Assembly (NCBI GenBank): GCA_963678705.1
Contig: OY783203.1
Location: forward strand, 29,246,535-29,310,534
Direction of reading: 5' to 3'
DNA length: 64,000 bases
Origin: Panorpa germanica
Taxonomy: Eukaryota > Arthropoda > Insecta > Mecoptera > Panorpidae
Positions 11,093-23,770 of this stretch are shown here, piece after piece. Positions within the stretch are counted from its first letter, which is position 1, and every line of letters begins with the position of its first letter. The position numbers were made by a program, and so were the translations under genes. The notes beneath the pieces are model-generated. The model made no database searches. It had not been told where the DNA came from and saw nothing but the letters and a program-made list of their open reading frames with translations.

Positions 11093-13800
11093 GATACACT
11101 TGCGTCAGGCTTACTTTTGAATAAACAAATAATTCAAATTCTCAGTTTACAAGATATTGTACTTCTGCTATTACGCATTCTATAACGTAGTACTATATTG
11201 CATGCTGCCCTGAAAATTAGGTTGGTACGAGTACATTTAAATAAATACGGTAATATGTAATAACGATGGTTGCATTTCTACAAGCTACATTGCTTTCAGG
11301 TTCTATTCTCGGATCAACGCTATATTTTCTGGAATTGGATGTTGTTTCATATAATGAATTGAAATATTACCCGCATTTTGATCAACATATGCTGAGCAAC
11401 ATGAGCTGAGGATTGTTTCACAACAGTTGTGTATTAAGAACATTAAAGAGAAACTTTATCCAAGATAAAAAGTACTAATGCGAAACAACTAAAATACACC
11501 ATACACAAATAGACGTTTATGAAGAAGAAGAAATATATGCCAGGATCTTATAGTTCAAACAATTTGCAAACTTTCGTTTTAAAGTATTAAAATCACTATT
11601 GGCTTGCCAAGGGAAGAGAAAAACTAATTCAGAAATATTCAATAAAAAAATTAAGTTAAACTATCCAAGAAAAAGATTTATTTTAAACGAACAAATGAGC
11701 CAGAAGTACCATAGACATTTGATCTATTATTGTACACAAAAGAAACAAAATAACATACTCGTTTGTATTATATAACTAACACTCTTTTCCTGTAACTGTA
11801 TTTATAAATCGGCTGCAAGTGCGTACTGCAACAGTGATATAAATAAAACACTTGATTTATTAGAATTAAAATTACTAACTCACTTATCTAGAAATGGCTC
11901 AGGGCCGTTTTACAATTTTCAGTTAATTGAGGGTTATTATAAAGCCTTGGTGATTAGTTTTGTTCCTCAGATGTCATTTTTGTTTCAGTCGAACATATCT
12001 ATAGCTTAACTCAGCAAAATAATTCACATACATTTTTGGTTACTTAACTGTGGTCACCCCATTGACAGATATAAAATTGAAAAACTTATTTTCTTTTTTA
12101 AACTTAAGTAATGTCAAAACTGAAGTTGAATTGAGAATTGAAAACGGCCCTCAGTCTGTATTACTCTCTTATGTGCTCTTGCACAAGCCGATACATATGC
12201 AAATGTACGCTGCGCTTAGAAAAACATAGTTGCCCGACTACCAGCTCAAATTTGATTGTATGTTTTTATTAAACAAACTTATCTTTATTTTTAAGGTGAA
12301 ATGTATCGTTAATTAACATTTGTAAAAAATATGAGTTAAAAAGTTCCTTTTTTTATTGTATATAACAAATAAATAGAAATTATTTACCGATTTGTTTGGA
12401 GAGAGCAACACAAGTAACATGCAAGCTTTGTTGCTAGTGGCTTAGGCGCTGAATAGCTCCATAAAACATTTATATGTTAAATTCTTAGGATAAATTTAAC
12501 GGCACATTGGTATAGAGAATTTATACTTGATACTCGAAACTGCTGTATCTTCGGATGCAACTTTATATTTTCTGTGTTTGGTTGTTATCAAGTTTATTTG
12601 ATTATGTCCTTACATAATCATAAACACATTAGACATATAGCGAACTATCGAAAGAATCGATAATCTATCATTAAAAACACGTAAAAAAAATGTATTATTT
12701 TAAAATTGAAAATAAAATATATCTAAAAATATTAAACATTGCATGTACAGATCTCGTTTTCGAAAATGTAAAATAAGATTGCAAGCTATCTAGGTGCAAT
12801 GAATTTGATATGCCATCTGTGAAACACATAATTAACTATTAATTTTTTAACCTACTATTCAATAGATGTCGCTATAAATCTGTTTTTAATAAATTCTTTA
12901 TTGTATAATTATGTGTACTTATTAATTTTCTACAAATTGTCTTTTCATTCAAACATAGTGCAAATATATAACCTTCAGCACCTTGACTTTTAAAAAGTTA
13001 TCAAGCATTTCAATGTAAATGTGACATCTATTGCGAGTAGGTGAAAATATATATATATACATAGTTCATTATTTGTCCAACCCTAAAGAGCAAATGAATT
13101 TCATCACGCTAGGAAAGTATGCAATATTATAGGTTTTTCCTGTGGGCCTGGGTGGTCCCTTGTACTGACATATACAACACAGTTTCAAATTTCATATTCG
13201 ATATTACATTGTCCACTTTTAGTTACTGATCATTTTCAGTACCTGTATAAAAATTCCGCTTATTCTCGAATATGTCAAAATATATAACGTACACATTCTA
13301 AATATTCTGCCTCACCATAAGGTATTAACTGAACTGACATTAAATAAGCAAATAATAAACGTATGGAAAAATATATATTATTAGAATAGTCATGATTAGT
13401 TCTGATGTAACTACGCAATCGGTATTCAGGTCGATCTGTTTTACGTTTTACTTAAACCAAATATAAAACACATGCAATAAAATGATATAAGACATGACAG
13501 GCTCGTGACCTTGGAACTAGAAGATGTTTGATTATGTTTGAAGTTTGATGAATCATTATTTATTTGAGTGATTCACTATATTTCACAGATGTTAAAATTT
13601 ATTTTTAAATTTAAGTGTTTTCCTATATAATATTATTGTAAGAACATATCACAGTATTAATTCTGAAGCTGAGTACTCACCGAGCACTTTTTAAATTGTT
13701 AGCAAATAAATAAAAATTATTTTAGCCGTACATTCCCGTTCGTACCTACCCTCTACCCCATCGACTATTGCCGTCTCTCTTCAACAGAGACTTTTACGAT
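11093..13800. other. Gene-free stretch with decayed SINE-like pieces
   Basis: Mostly AT-rich single-copy-looking DNA. Short pieces near 11290-11350 and 12530-12615 resemble the SINE-S family seen elsewhere in the window (CTATATTTTCTG and TTTGGTTGTTATCAA). No gene or ORF I can support. Confidence 0.4.
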
Positions 13801-13843
13801 ATTTATACTGGCGTAGGGCGCAAAATGAATGTGCACAGACCTA

Positions 13844-14080
13844 TTAGGTCTGCACGCGTCCAATGCAGTGAATGAGATGGATTTTGAAATGAAACATGGA
13901 AGAGAAGCAAGCAGAAAGATGTTGCTCGTATAAATGTGTTACTACTTCTGTTACTGTTTCACAACACATAGCACAATCATGCATACGTTGTCCCCCGCTT
14001 CGTTGGGGATGAGTGTTTTCGAATCTACACTTACCATTGTAACTTCCTTGGCACGTGTCGTCAAGAAACATGGTGGACAA
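13844..14080 (-). other. Unrecognised Cys-rich ORF, possible exon
   Basis: A 78-codon minus-strand frame with several Cys (CQGSYNGKCRF, HDCAMCCETV) in a locally GC-richer patch. A good splice donor (ATG|GTAAGTG) occurs inside it near 14032-14040, so the frame could be part of an exon, but no partner exon is evident. I do not recognise the protein. It may equally be part of the neighbouring mariner debris. Confidence 0.2.
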
Positions 14081-14129
14081 ACATTATTATTTTCCTTTTT
14101 AATTAAGAGAAGCCATGTAAATTATTCAA

Positions 14130-15003
14130 TTAGTAAAAGGTGATTAAAAATTTAAGAAAATGTTTGTAAGTACGAAATAAATGATTGAAGTAAAAGTTAA
14201 TATAAGTAACACGCACATCCCAAAATACCGAGGCCATAACCTTTCCAGCCGATTGTTGTGCTTTCGAGCGCTTTGGACGAGGTTCACCAGTTGCTGTCCA
14301 CTCAGATGACGATCGTTTTGATTCCGGAGTGTAGTGATGGGTCCATGTTTCATCCATTGTCACATATCGACGCAAAAATTCCGGTTTGTTACGTTTAAAC
14401 ATGGCCAAACACTGCTCAGAATCATCAACACGTTCTCGTTTTTGGTCAACAGTAAGCAAACGCGGCACCCACTTTGAACAGAGCTTTCTCATAGTCAAAT
14501 GCTCATGCAATATAAAGCCAACACGTTCTTTTGATATCTTTACGATGTCAGCTAACTCACGCAACTTCACTTTTCGATCATTCAAAACGATTTTGTGGAT
14601 TTTTTTTATGTTTTCTGGTGTTACCGCCTCATTTGGACGTCCAATGCGTTCTGCATCATCGGTGTCTCTACGACCACGTTTGAAGTCAGCAAACCAACGT
14701 TTTATTGTTGTTTCTGATGGAGCGGAGTCCCCATAACACTTTTCAAGCCATTGCTTCGCTTGAACGGTATTTTTTCCCATCAAGAAGCAGTGTAAAATTA
14801 AAACACGAAATTGTTTTTGATCCATTGTTTTGAAAATAACAAAAGTAGTGTCACTCTTAGCACAATAACTCACAAACTACTGAATAGAATATCATGAAAT
14901 TTTAACAGCTGTCTTTTGAAGGTTAGTATTAACTGAAAAAGGTGACTGCAATAAAACTAGCGCCATCTATGTGTTAGGCGCGGGACTTTTCAGCCCATGT
15001 GCT
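14130..15003 (-). pseudogene. Truncated mariner transposase and 5' end of element
   Basis: Minus-strand ORF 14130-14873 (247 codons). It has a paired helix-turn-helix region (VLILHCFLMGKN, TIKRWFADFKRGRR, GRPNEAV, ELADIVKISKERVG) and the first catalytic aspartate in VTMDETW, followed by GKVMASVFWDV. Mariner transposases are about 345 residues; here homology stops after FWDV and the second and third catalytic aspartates are missing, so it is inactive. Upstream, 14980-15003 carries the outer end (GGGCTGAAAAGTCCCG on the minus strand) next to TA. The other TIR was not found. Confidence 0.88.
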
Positions 15004-15072
15004 ATATTGACGTTTTTATTTTTTTAAACATCCAATACTTGGATGTCGGAGTCTGCATAAAACGTTATATAA

Positions 15073-15586
15073 TGTCGGTTTCATACCAAAGAGACAAAAC
15101 AACAAAACACGAACAAAAACACCAATATTTAGTCAAAACTGAACAGTTCTTAAAACATTTTTGTCTTTAAAAACTGTTTTAGTAAACAAAACACATTCCC
15201 ATAGAGAGTTAGTAAGATCAAAGGAAAACACGTTTGTTGTCGTATTTAGTCCGCTTGGTTTGAACACGCAGTTTTGCGCTTGTCATTTGTTGTTTATTAT
15301 TTGGCTAGCAACTAGTTCCAAGAACAGTTAAAATAAGTTCAGACTCCAGTGAACAAAAGATGAGACCAGCAATTTTATAAAAATGTATCGCGACACAATA
15401 ATTTGTGGGATAGTAAATTTTTATGGGACACATAGAAAAACACTAGAAACAAAACCAGTCTGCTCAATGTGAACAGTCTGTTTTCGAAAAACTGAACAAT
15501 TTTAAAATAAAACAAATCATGTTTTTGTTTTGTTTTTTGAAAACAAAACTGTTTTTAAAACTGTCTCTTTGGTGTAAAACCGGCAT
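15073..15586 (+). mobile_element. MITE-B copy 1 (TIR TGCCGGTTT), 514 bp
   Basis: Starts TGTCGGTTTCATACCAAAGA and ends TTTGGTGTAAAACCGGCA, flanked on both sides by TAA (15070-15072 and 15587-15589), a 3-bp target duplication typical of PIF/Harbinger. The interior is full of AAACAAAAC/GTTTTGTTT inverted runs. Relatives lie at 42027-42374 and 54869-55308. No transposase inside, so it is non-autonomous. Confidence 0.75.
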
Positions 15587-15849
15587 AAGAAATAAGTAAT
15601 TGAGATTATTTTTCTATATTCACAACTATCATAATATAAAACTTCGTGGGATATACAAGCAGCTGTTAGTAGAAAATGACGTATCACACACACAATTGTT
15701 TGCTTCCCTCCCAGTAAACATTTTGGAGTAAATTCTACTTAATTTCTATTACACATCATGAGTTTTTTATAAACTTGACACTAGCAGGGGTATAAAACTT
15801 AATGGAATTCTACTTTTTAGAGTCTGCAAAATATAAATATTTAAATGAA

Positions 15850-16435
15850 GAAATAAATAGATGTAATCTTTAGTACGGATCGTGATTTTTTTAATGAATA
15901 TTATTCATCTTCAACAATACTCGTTATATTAGTTTTTTACATTGTTTTGGTGATTCAAAAATCCACGATCAGCAGGTCTGCGTTAGGTTTAAAACCTCTG
16001 TCTTACCATCGCTAAATACTATCTTCGTTTATATAGATTATATTCGGGGATTGAAGGAGATAGCGTCTGTCTATTACTATTAAAGAAATATTTGTTGAAA
16101 AAGGATAGCATATACTTTCAGCATACTGTACTGAACAAAATACTATACAAGTATACAAGTGTAACGGTGAAAAATATATTTTACTTGTCTAACCGCATCT
16201 CGTTTCTCTCTCACTTTGGAATAAATGAGATGACAGTGAACTTAAAAAAAATTGTGGGAAAGAAACAGAAATACTTAATGAATGATGTTGGAAAAAGAAA
16301 AAATATTATTATGAAAAAATTCTAACACTAACACAAACTCTGTGACAGGTAGAGAACTTGTAAAGCGTTAGAATAGAATTGTACGAGTGACTCGAACTTC
16401 ACCAAATAGGGCACTTCACCAAATTGTTTACTGGG
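15850..16435 (+). repeat. Left copy of a 600-bp inverted repeat pair
   Basis: Matches the reverse complement of 20863-21471 closely from AAATAAATAGATGTAATC to the terminal TTTACTGGG at 16435. It lacks about 50 bp present in the right copy near the CCTGTC motif. A small ORF (16092-16325) inside is Lys/Asn-rich and unrecognised. A third, partial copy of the CCCAGTAAA end is at 57488-57600, so this is a dispersed repeat family, not a unique palindrome. Confidence 0.8.
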
Positions 16436-17289
16436 CTGTTGTATAAAAGAGATGGCAAATCAGCGAATGAGAAGTACTACGCATTGGAATCCTCTACAAC
16501 GTTGGATAGAACATTTGAGGTTATGGTAGTTAATTTTATCAATACATTAATGAACTTACAAGCCTATGCTGTTCAGCCTGCCTAGCTAACGTTTAACAAT
16601 GATCTTTCTGGCGGATGCTACGCTTAAGCAACAGCGAATCTGCAGGTCAGCTGGCCTGCAGATTGGGTTCGTGGAGTTCACGTGCCAGGGCTTTGGGGCT
16701 CACCGAGTTACCGCACATCAGCATGAGCACATGAGATGTGGGCGGATGGAAATAGTACAATGTGTAAGCTGTACAGTGTACACTGACCAGACGTTGTTGA
16801 TTTATTCAGTCCACTACCGATTTCAAATTATAAAGATTAAAGGAAAAAATCTGGTCTGACATTTCTGTTATTTATGAAATAAATCTGTAGCTGCCAACGT
16901 AAACTAATGCTTTGTTTAAACTGGCGCAACAACCATATTTAACTTAAGTTGACGTTTGTTGGAACAAAGTGTACCTGTACAACTGTAAATATAAAGGTAT
17001 TATTTAAATCATATAGAAATGCTAATGGTTGGTAGCAAGACGAGAGAATGGCACCGAAAGAAAGAAGACTTCAGATTTTCAGGAGCGGAAAATATTTAAC
17101 CAATTTATATTTTTTAGGATTCTGCTTGAATGAAGTATATATTTATACTTATAATTCTCCTGTTACACTTCGATATATTTGTTATACTAAAATACTACTT
17201 TTTACTTTTTAATTTGATTCTTTTTGAATCTTTAAACGTATAACTAATATAGTTTAAATGTTCTGAGCTCGACATGGTCTCATGCTCAA
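16436..17289. other. Sequence between inverted repeats, unrecognised
   Basis: Spacer containing an 86-codon plus-strand frame at 16599-16859. The frame is GC-richer than its surroundings and includes a short palindromic TCTGCAGG / CCTGCAGA motif. The predicted protein matches nothing I know. No splice context makes it a convincing gene. Confidence 0.3.
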
Positions 17290-18002
17290 GGGGTTATATA
17301 CAGTTCGTAGGCCCAAAAAAAGGAATTTTTAAAGAATTTTTTCAAGAAGACTTTTAAATTTATTAATATAAAAATTTATGCACATACTATGGTAAGTTTT
17401 AACTGTATTTCAAAATTTTTGCATTTGCAAAAATAATAATTGTAAAGCTGCTATAGCTGATCTCCCGGAGCTCATCTCAAAAAAGACATCTTGCGTAGAC
17501 CACGATATCTATAGACTGGATCATCTAAAATGAAAGAACCAAACGGATTTCGCTAAACAATTGTATATTCTAGTAATTAATCAAAGGATTATGCAAAATA
17601 ATTGTTTTTGACAAAATGGCGGCTTCTGAAAAAAAAAACAATTTTTGTCCAAGATCTTGGCGTTAAATTGTTTATAAAAAAGAATCGGTGACAAAAAATC
17701 TACGATTAATTACTAAAAAATAGACTTAAGAAACTTGTGTTAAAATTTGAGACTGATCGGTTAAGCCGTTTCCTAGAAATCTTGATTACCGATTTTAAAA
17801 ACACAGTTTTCAGAAAAACGCATTTAAAGTTTCAAAAGCACTTTACATAGAGTAAAAAAAATATTTTTTTTCAACTTACATAACTTCGAAAATAATCGCC
17901 GGATTGACTTGAAGTTTTCTATGTGTGTTCTTAAATATATATACATTAGGAAAATTAAATTAAAAAAACGATTCTTTGAAAATTATAATTGTACATAACC
18001 CC
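17290..18002 (+). mobile_element. MITE-C, 713 bp, TIR GGGGTTATRTACA, TSD TCAA
   Basis: Left end GGGGTTATATACAG, right end TGTACATAACCCC, flanked directly by TCAA on each side (17286-17289 and 18003-18006). The 4-bp duplication and the matching ends define a complete non-autonomous DNA element. The interior is AT-rich without coding potential. Superfamily not assigned. Confidence 0.75.
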
Positions 18003-20862
18003 TCAAAACAAGTTGTACCGTATAATTCTACGATATAATAAAGACGTACTGTCTCACTAATTTATTTATAATGTATGTAGGAACGAATAAGGTAAAATTC
18101 ACCATCGTGTCGTAAATTTATAAGGCTCTCGTAATCTTCCAACATGTTTTTATTATAATCTATAGTCATATGGTTGTACTGCGTTGTGATCTGCTTCAAA
18201 ATTGAGTTGAAAATCCCTTATCTCTTAGATTTCTATTCAAATGAGAGTGCAGCAATCCCTTCCTAGTCTAGTTAGCTCGTTCAGAGTCTGTTATTTGAAT
18301 CTGTATCAGTTATACTATAGAAATGCTATCTTAACTAGCATAACATCATTTATTTTCCATTAGCTTATCTTGGTAATGGTTCTATCCATTGTCAACAACC
18401 TCCTACTAATGTTGACAGTTGCGACAGTAAAGTCCACCGCATGGGGTAAATGGAATATTACTAGCATATAAATGTCACCTATTAAGACACACAGCTTTTA
18501 ATCTAATATGACGAGTGTTTTACTTTATGTTGTGAAACTAATGATTCATTAGCTATTAGTATTTCCCCACGTAGGGTCGTTCTGATTCATTAAAATATAC
18601 AAAGTGATATACTCAATGCCGGATTTACGTAACTCTAGATTGGAAACCACCGCGCCCCCACAAAATTGATATCCGAATTATTTTAAATTATATATTTTTC
18701 TTATATAGAATTATTAGATTATAGATTAAGTTTCAATTAATTAGTTTTGAATAGGCCTAAATAAAAAATGACTTTGCTTTAACGCTGTGAGGCCTTGTTA
18801 AGCGTTAAGCAAATTCTGTATAAAGGACTGTCTCTACTACCTCATATTAAAATTTCAGCCTTCTATCCTTTATGGTTCATGAGATATTAACATTCGAAGC
18901 ATGGTACAACATTTGTACGGACGGAGTTTATGAACCACCGGAAAATTTCCTAAAAATGCTAACTTGAGAACCGCTGGTCCGATTGGTCCGAAAATGGTTT
19001 TCACCATTGGATTCAGCGGAAAATTTAACGTGAAAATACATTTTCAAAAGTTGGAAAGACGCACATTTTGAAAATTTTTCCAGAAATGGCCAACTTATGG
19101 TAACACATGGAAAACGCAATGGCGGAATTTTTTTCGAGGTGCTTGCTAGGCGTTATTATCATAACAGACGTTGACGCAGTAATTTTGTGGGAGCACCTCG
19201 ACTCAGTTTCTAGAAAAATTAAATTAAGGTAACAGTTATTACCTTTTAAAATTGAAACGTTTCTTTTTAGATCTTTAATTTTAATATTGCTCCAAAATTC
19301 GAAGTTAATATAAAAAAAAAATTTCACGATAGTGCACGCACCACAGGTTTCCCGTAGTGGTCTACAGGTACTAAAGGAGAACAACCAAACCAAATAAAAC
19401 AGCGGTGCTTCGGGGATCGAATTCGAACTCATATCAGTCTGTCGTTAAAGATAAATGTTCCTGACAGAATATTTGAAAGAGCAGAGCCTCATAAACGGAT
19501 GTTCGAGCAAATCTTTTAATGACCATCTAGTGTAGACGTTGCATTTTACAGTAGTGAACTGGGAATACATTTAATACAGTGACATCTGGATAAGTCGAGC
19601 CACGAGACTAGGCTTGTAAAATGAAAAAAGAGATTCCTTATTAAATTTATTTTACATTATTGTTTACATAATAAACATGGGACTGTTATAGCTAATGATG
19701 CAGCAACATATATTTAGTAAATGTCTAATTAAATTTATTATCTTAAATCTGTTTTGTACTGTCACATTACGTCACATCGCCAACCACTAAACTGAAGCGA
19801 CATAAACCGTTTTCATTGCATTAATTCCTAACAAATAAACTATCTTACTAAATAAACTCATACGTTATTTAATCATTGCTTGAAGCACTGACCATGTGTT
19901 ATGAAATTCATGTTTTATTGGAGCTTATTTTGAATGGGGTCAAGTTTTTAAACAAAGATTAAACTGCGGTTAAAGCAATTTCAAGATAATGTATACGTTT
20001 GTGGCGTTTAATCTATGTGAAAATTTTAAGAGAAATATTCCCACGGTGAACACGCAGGGCAGTATGATTAACAAGTTAGGAAGTGGGCTAATTAAATGAT
20101 TTAATCTAATTTAATTTAAAACCACTTGGCCCATAATATATACACGTGTATGATTTAAATATTTCTAATAGTTCTAATCCGTTCTTAAACTATCACGAAA
20201 TGAAATTCATTCATTGTTCCAAAGATAACACAACCTAAAATAATGACAGCTACAACATTTTGAGGTTAGATTTTTTAATATATTTTGATTAACTATGGAA
20301 AACATCAACCTAACCTATTATTCTAACACGTGATATAGTGCTAATTCATTTCCCGATTAATAAAGCCAATAATAACGTCATCTAAGAAACTAAACTTCGG
20401 GAATATATTTAGACGTCGTATTTTTCAAGACGCGTGGCGACTAACTGACTTAAGTTCACCACAACAAAAAGCAGCACGTGTTTTTTTTTTATTGTGGTGT
20501 CATTGTTTGAATTATAAAAAGATTTTCAAACACAATAAATACTTTTGTAGCTTCACCCAAGCTTAACAATACAATAAATAAAAGAATACTTATTTCATAA
20601 TTTTCATAGAATATCAGAAATGTTAATTAAATCTAAATGGAATGAAATTAGAAAACAATTATGTGTTATTGCCCTCTGATAATCGATGGGAATCCTTGGA
20701 AATGTTTTAAAAATAACGCTTAGAATTCTCTGAACTCAGGGAAGTGCTAAGAGAAGGTTGTATTTGTATACGAGTATTATGATAGTGTTTCTATAATCAC
20801 TTTCAAAAAGTTCTTTTATAGCATTTTTAAGACTATTAAAGATAGATTCATTAAACTAGTGA
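18003..20862. other. Gene-free stretch before right inverted repeat
   Basis: AT-rich DNA with a SINE-like copy at about 19330-19440 and another repeat-like block near 18950-19120 (AAAATTTTTCCAGAAATGGC). Long minus-strand frames here (18928-19432) cover repeat sequence and show no recognisable domain. No gene called. Confidence 0.4.
19330..19440 (-). repeat. SINE-S copy, tRNA-like head
   Basis: On the minus strand a B-box-like GAGTTCGAATTCGATCCCCG is followed by CACCGCTGTTTTATTTGG and TTTGGTTGTTCTCC. This is the same order as in the other copies of this family, for example the one at 45705. Decayed. Confidence 0.5.
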
Positions 20863-21471
20863 CCCAGTAAATAATTTGGTGAAGTGCCCTATTTAGTGAC
20901 GTTCGAGTCACTCGTACAATTCAATTCTAACGCTTTACAAGTTCGAAGCAACAACACAGAAACCAATTTTAGTTCAAATTTATTCCCTACCTGTCAAGAT
21001 TTTGTGAAATAAAATAAAGTTGTTAAAATTTTTTCATAATAATATTCTTTCTTTTTCCAACATCATTCATTAAGTAGCAGTTGTTTCTTTCACACTAGGA
21101 TATATTTTTTTTAGTTCATTTTCATTCCAAAGTGAAAGAGAAACGATATGCGGTTAGACAAGTAAAATATATTTTTCACCGTTACACTTGTATACTTGTA
21201 TAGTATTTCGTTCAGTACAGTATGTTTAAAGTATATGCTATCCTTTTTCAACAAATATTTCTTTAATAGGCACACGCTGTCTCCCTCAATCTCCGAATTT
21301 AATGTGTTTAAACGAATACTCTAGGCAGCGATGCTAAGACAGAGGTTTTAAACCTAACGCAGACCTGCTGATCCAAAACAATGTAAAAAACTAATATAAC
21401 GAGTATTGTTGAAGACGAATAATATTCATTAAAAAAATCACGATCCGTACTAAAGATTACATCTATTTATT
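20863..21471 (-). repeat. Right copy of the 600-bp inverted repeat pair
   Basis: Reverse-complement match of 15850-16435. It starts CCCAGTAAATAATTTGG at 20863 and ends near ATCTATTTATTTCTATTT. The CCC ends of the two copies face each other across 4.4 kb. Small indels and substitutions show age. Confidence 0.8.
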
Positions 21472-22047
21472 TCTATTTATGGCTTCTAGAAACATGATAT
21501 TTAGAATAAGAGAGCATTCCTGAATCCCCAAAAATTATATTTATGTTTAATGTCTCTTTAAAGATTTGATCAAATTTATATTTTGCAAATGTCTTTGGAC
21601 TGCAATCTGCTGAACAGAATATTAGAATATGCAGAATTGGTGGTAAGTTGTATACAGTAAAAAATAACAAATGATCTGTGGCCAGTCTTTCTTAAGGAAA
21701 TACAGTTCTTTGAGACGTTTTGTTTTATGTTCTTGCTAAGATACTTGGTGTACTTAAAATAAATAGAGAGAATCTTTCAGTTAATAATATTTATTATTAA
21801 AAATGTTGTTAAATATGATTTACAATTACAGATATTTAAAGATATTTATTTATAGAGCAGTTGTTGAGGTTGCTAAATATTGCACATCCTTGCCACAAAC
21901 GCGAACTTAATATGATGTTGATAGCAAAATATTTAACTAATAGTCTTAAACCGAGTAAACAATAATCTTAAAAATATTATCTTAAAAACGTTACAGTACA
22001 TGTAAAAGTAGGTGGAAAAACTTAAGAAGGAGGAGGCGGTATAGCAT

Positions 22048-23140
22048 TTAGTGTAAACCTGCCACAAACACATTTATAATAGTAACAAAAAAAACACCCA
22101 CTACCACATAGTTATTAATTCTTCTGGCATGCGCCATCTTTGATTCTCCTTTCATGTCAAATCTACCTTTGAATATCAAGGAAACACCGACGGCTACTTG
22201 AATCAGCAGTGATATAACTATTAGAAATACGTTCAAATAGAATGTGCTGGAATTCCTGTTGAACTCGATGAGATATCGCAACTGGTTCGCATTTGCTGTA
22301 ATCAGTGCAATGTCCATCATTCCTGAAAATTGATAAACATTTCACATTTAAATATGAAGGTAATACACATTTTAACAAAACCAAAGCAAACAATACATAA
22401 AGATTTTCGAAATGGACATGCAAGTATATATAAGTTTGACATTTCACAGTCGCTATTTTTGAAATTATTCATCTATCATTTTTTGACGTTTGTGTTTCTT
22501 TGCTTCGATATTGTTTTGGATAAATACTCGTACGATAATAATACGGTCATCAATACCTTGGGCGACAGTTTTCTTGGCTGCATAACTGTTTGGGTTTTGA
22601 CGTGGTCTAGCTTTTGCAGACTCTGGAACATCTATTGGAATAAACAACGCTTCTGCAGCTTTCACACCAACTGGCTTCTCATCCCAATTTTCATACGGAG
22701 TAGCTGCATTCTCTGTTTCTGTGGGTTTTAGGGCAATTTTTGTTATTTAAAAATTGAATAAACCAAGCAAAACTTAAAAATAACTGACACATTGACATTT
22801 GAACTTTTGACATTGAAATTTAAAGTTATATTTATTTTAAAGTAGTTCATATTTTCAAAATAAAAATAGTATTAGTACATTTTATGCCTACTTTTGTAAA
22901 TCACGGTTAAAGGGTATATTATGAGCATTATTGCATTATTATTTTATCTATTAAGATTCTACTACGCTATGTCTATATATTCCGATATATTTACTAAATC
23001 TCTGACCTAGACCTACCGTGAGTAACGTGTACCTTAACATGGTCAGCTTCTTTAACTTCATTTGAAATTCTGGAATCCAAATCCACCACCACCTCCTCTT
23101 TAGCATCTGAAGTATTATTATTCGTAGATAGAGTAACCAT
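22048..23140 (-). CDS. Ninjurin family protein, copy A
   Basis: Small plasma-membrane protein of the ninjurin family (vertebrate NINJ1/2, Drosophila NijA-C), known for adhesion and, for NINJ1, membrane rupture in dying cells. Three exons on the minus strand: 23017-23140, 22557-22703 and 22048-22322, phases 1 and 1, 181 residues. The family core is intact: NSYAAKKTVAQGMMDIALI, TANANQLRYLIEF, then two membrane segments at about residues 118-141 and 161-180. Compared with copy B it ends early (VFVAGLH) because of a one-base deletion near 22062; B continues with a Pro-rich tail. It is the inverted duplicate of the gene at 24780-26587, with the promoter duplicated too. Confidence 0.9.
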
Positions 23141-23222
23141 TTTTAGATAAACATACGCATTCCACTAGCACAAATAATATCCCAAAAACCGTAACTATAT
23201 TTGCCACTTGTATCCAAACTTA

Positions 23223-23258
23223 AACTGAACTAACGCTGTTAGCTCCATACATTTTATA
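23223..23258 (-). promoter_or_regulatory. Core promoter of ninjurin A (TATA + initiator)
   Basis: On the minus strand TATAAAA (23258-23252) is followed 32 bases later by TTCAGTT (A at 23226), an arthropod initiator. The same pair at the same spacing precedes copy B. Confidence 0.6.
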
Positions 23259-23483
23259 AAGTTTATCAAAACAGAAGTTTGATAACAGAAAACCGCACAT
23301 TGTACGTTTCTCAGCCATGCTCAGATGTCTACAACACCCGCATAATAGGATCTACTGATCTATTGATAAACATTTAAGTAGAAACTTCGCATACCTATAT
23401 ATTAACCTCACAAAAAAATCTAATGGCGGACAATGCATGACCTTACAAGAATAACTTCAAATATCCGCACCTCCGCCAACATT

Positions 23484-23690
23484 TTACTTGCCCCAACCCC
23501 CAACATCGAGTTGTGTAGGGACAACATCAGTAGTTTTATGAAAACAATAATCTATTATTATGACTTTATAGCGATCACCATTGACAGTTACACGTTTGCC
23601 ATTTTCTTTTTCGTAGAAGTATGGGCCAATGATTCGCGTAACGCTAATTGCGCACAAAATTTTGTCACTTTATCCGGAAATAATGAAATA
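23484..23690 (-). pseudogene. Fragment of a Tc1/mariner-type (IS630-like) transposase
   Basis: On the minus strand, with one frameshift, I read KVTKFCA then ISVTRIIGPYFYEKENGK, VTVNGDRYKV and IIIDYCF, ending at a stop at 23484-23486. KVTVWCA...IIGPYFF...VTVNGDRY is a well-known stretch between the first and second catalytic acids of insect Tc1/mariner-type transposases. Only about 70 codons remain. It sits in the spacer between the two ninjurin promoters. Confidence 0.7.
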
Positions 23691-23692
23691 AT

Positions 23693-23770
23693 GGGTGTTT
23701 TCCAATTACAGAGCACAATGTGACTTAACGCCGCACAGTACCGCGTCCGTTTAATTGGAACATACATTAG
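23693..23770 (+). repeat. End fragment of the MITE-E family
   Basis: GGGTGTTTTCCAATTACAG followed by GAGCACA and a CCGCACAG stretch matches the reverse complement of the element end at 44150-44218. Only this end is present. Confidence 0.5.

Noticed and set aside
14386-14736. 116-codon plus-strand ORF
   Set aside because: Shadow of the mariner transposase on the other strand.
22163-22731. Ninjurin-region ORFs in other frames (22163-22447, 22330-22731) and 25830-26400 counterparts
   Set aside because: They overlap the ninjurin exons in non-coding frames and span splice sites.
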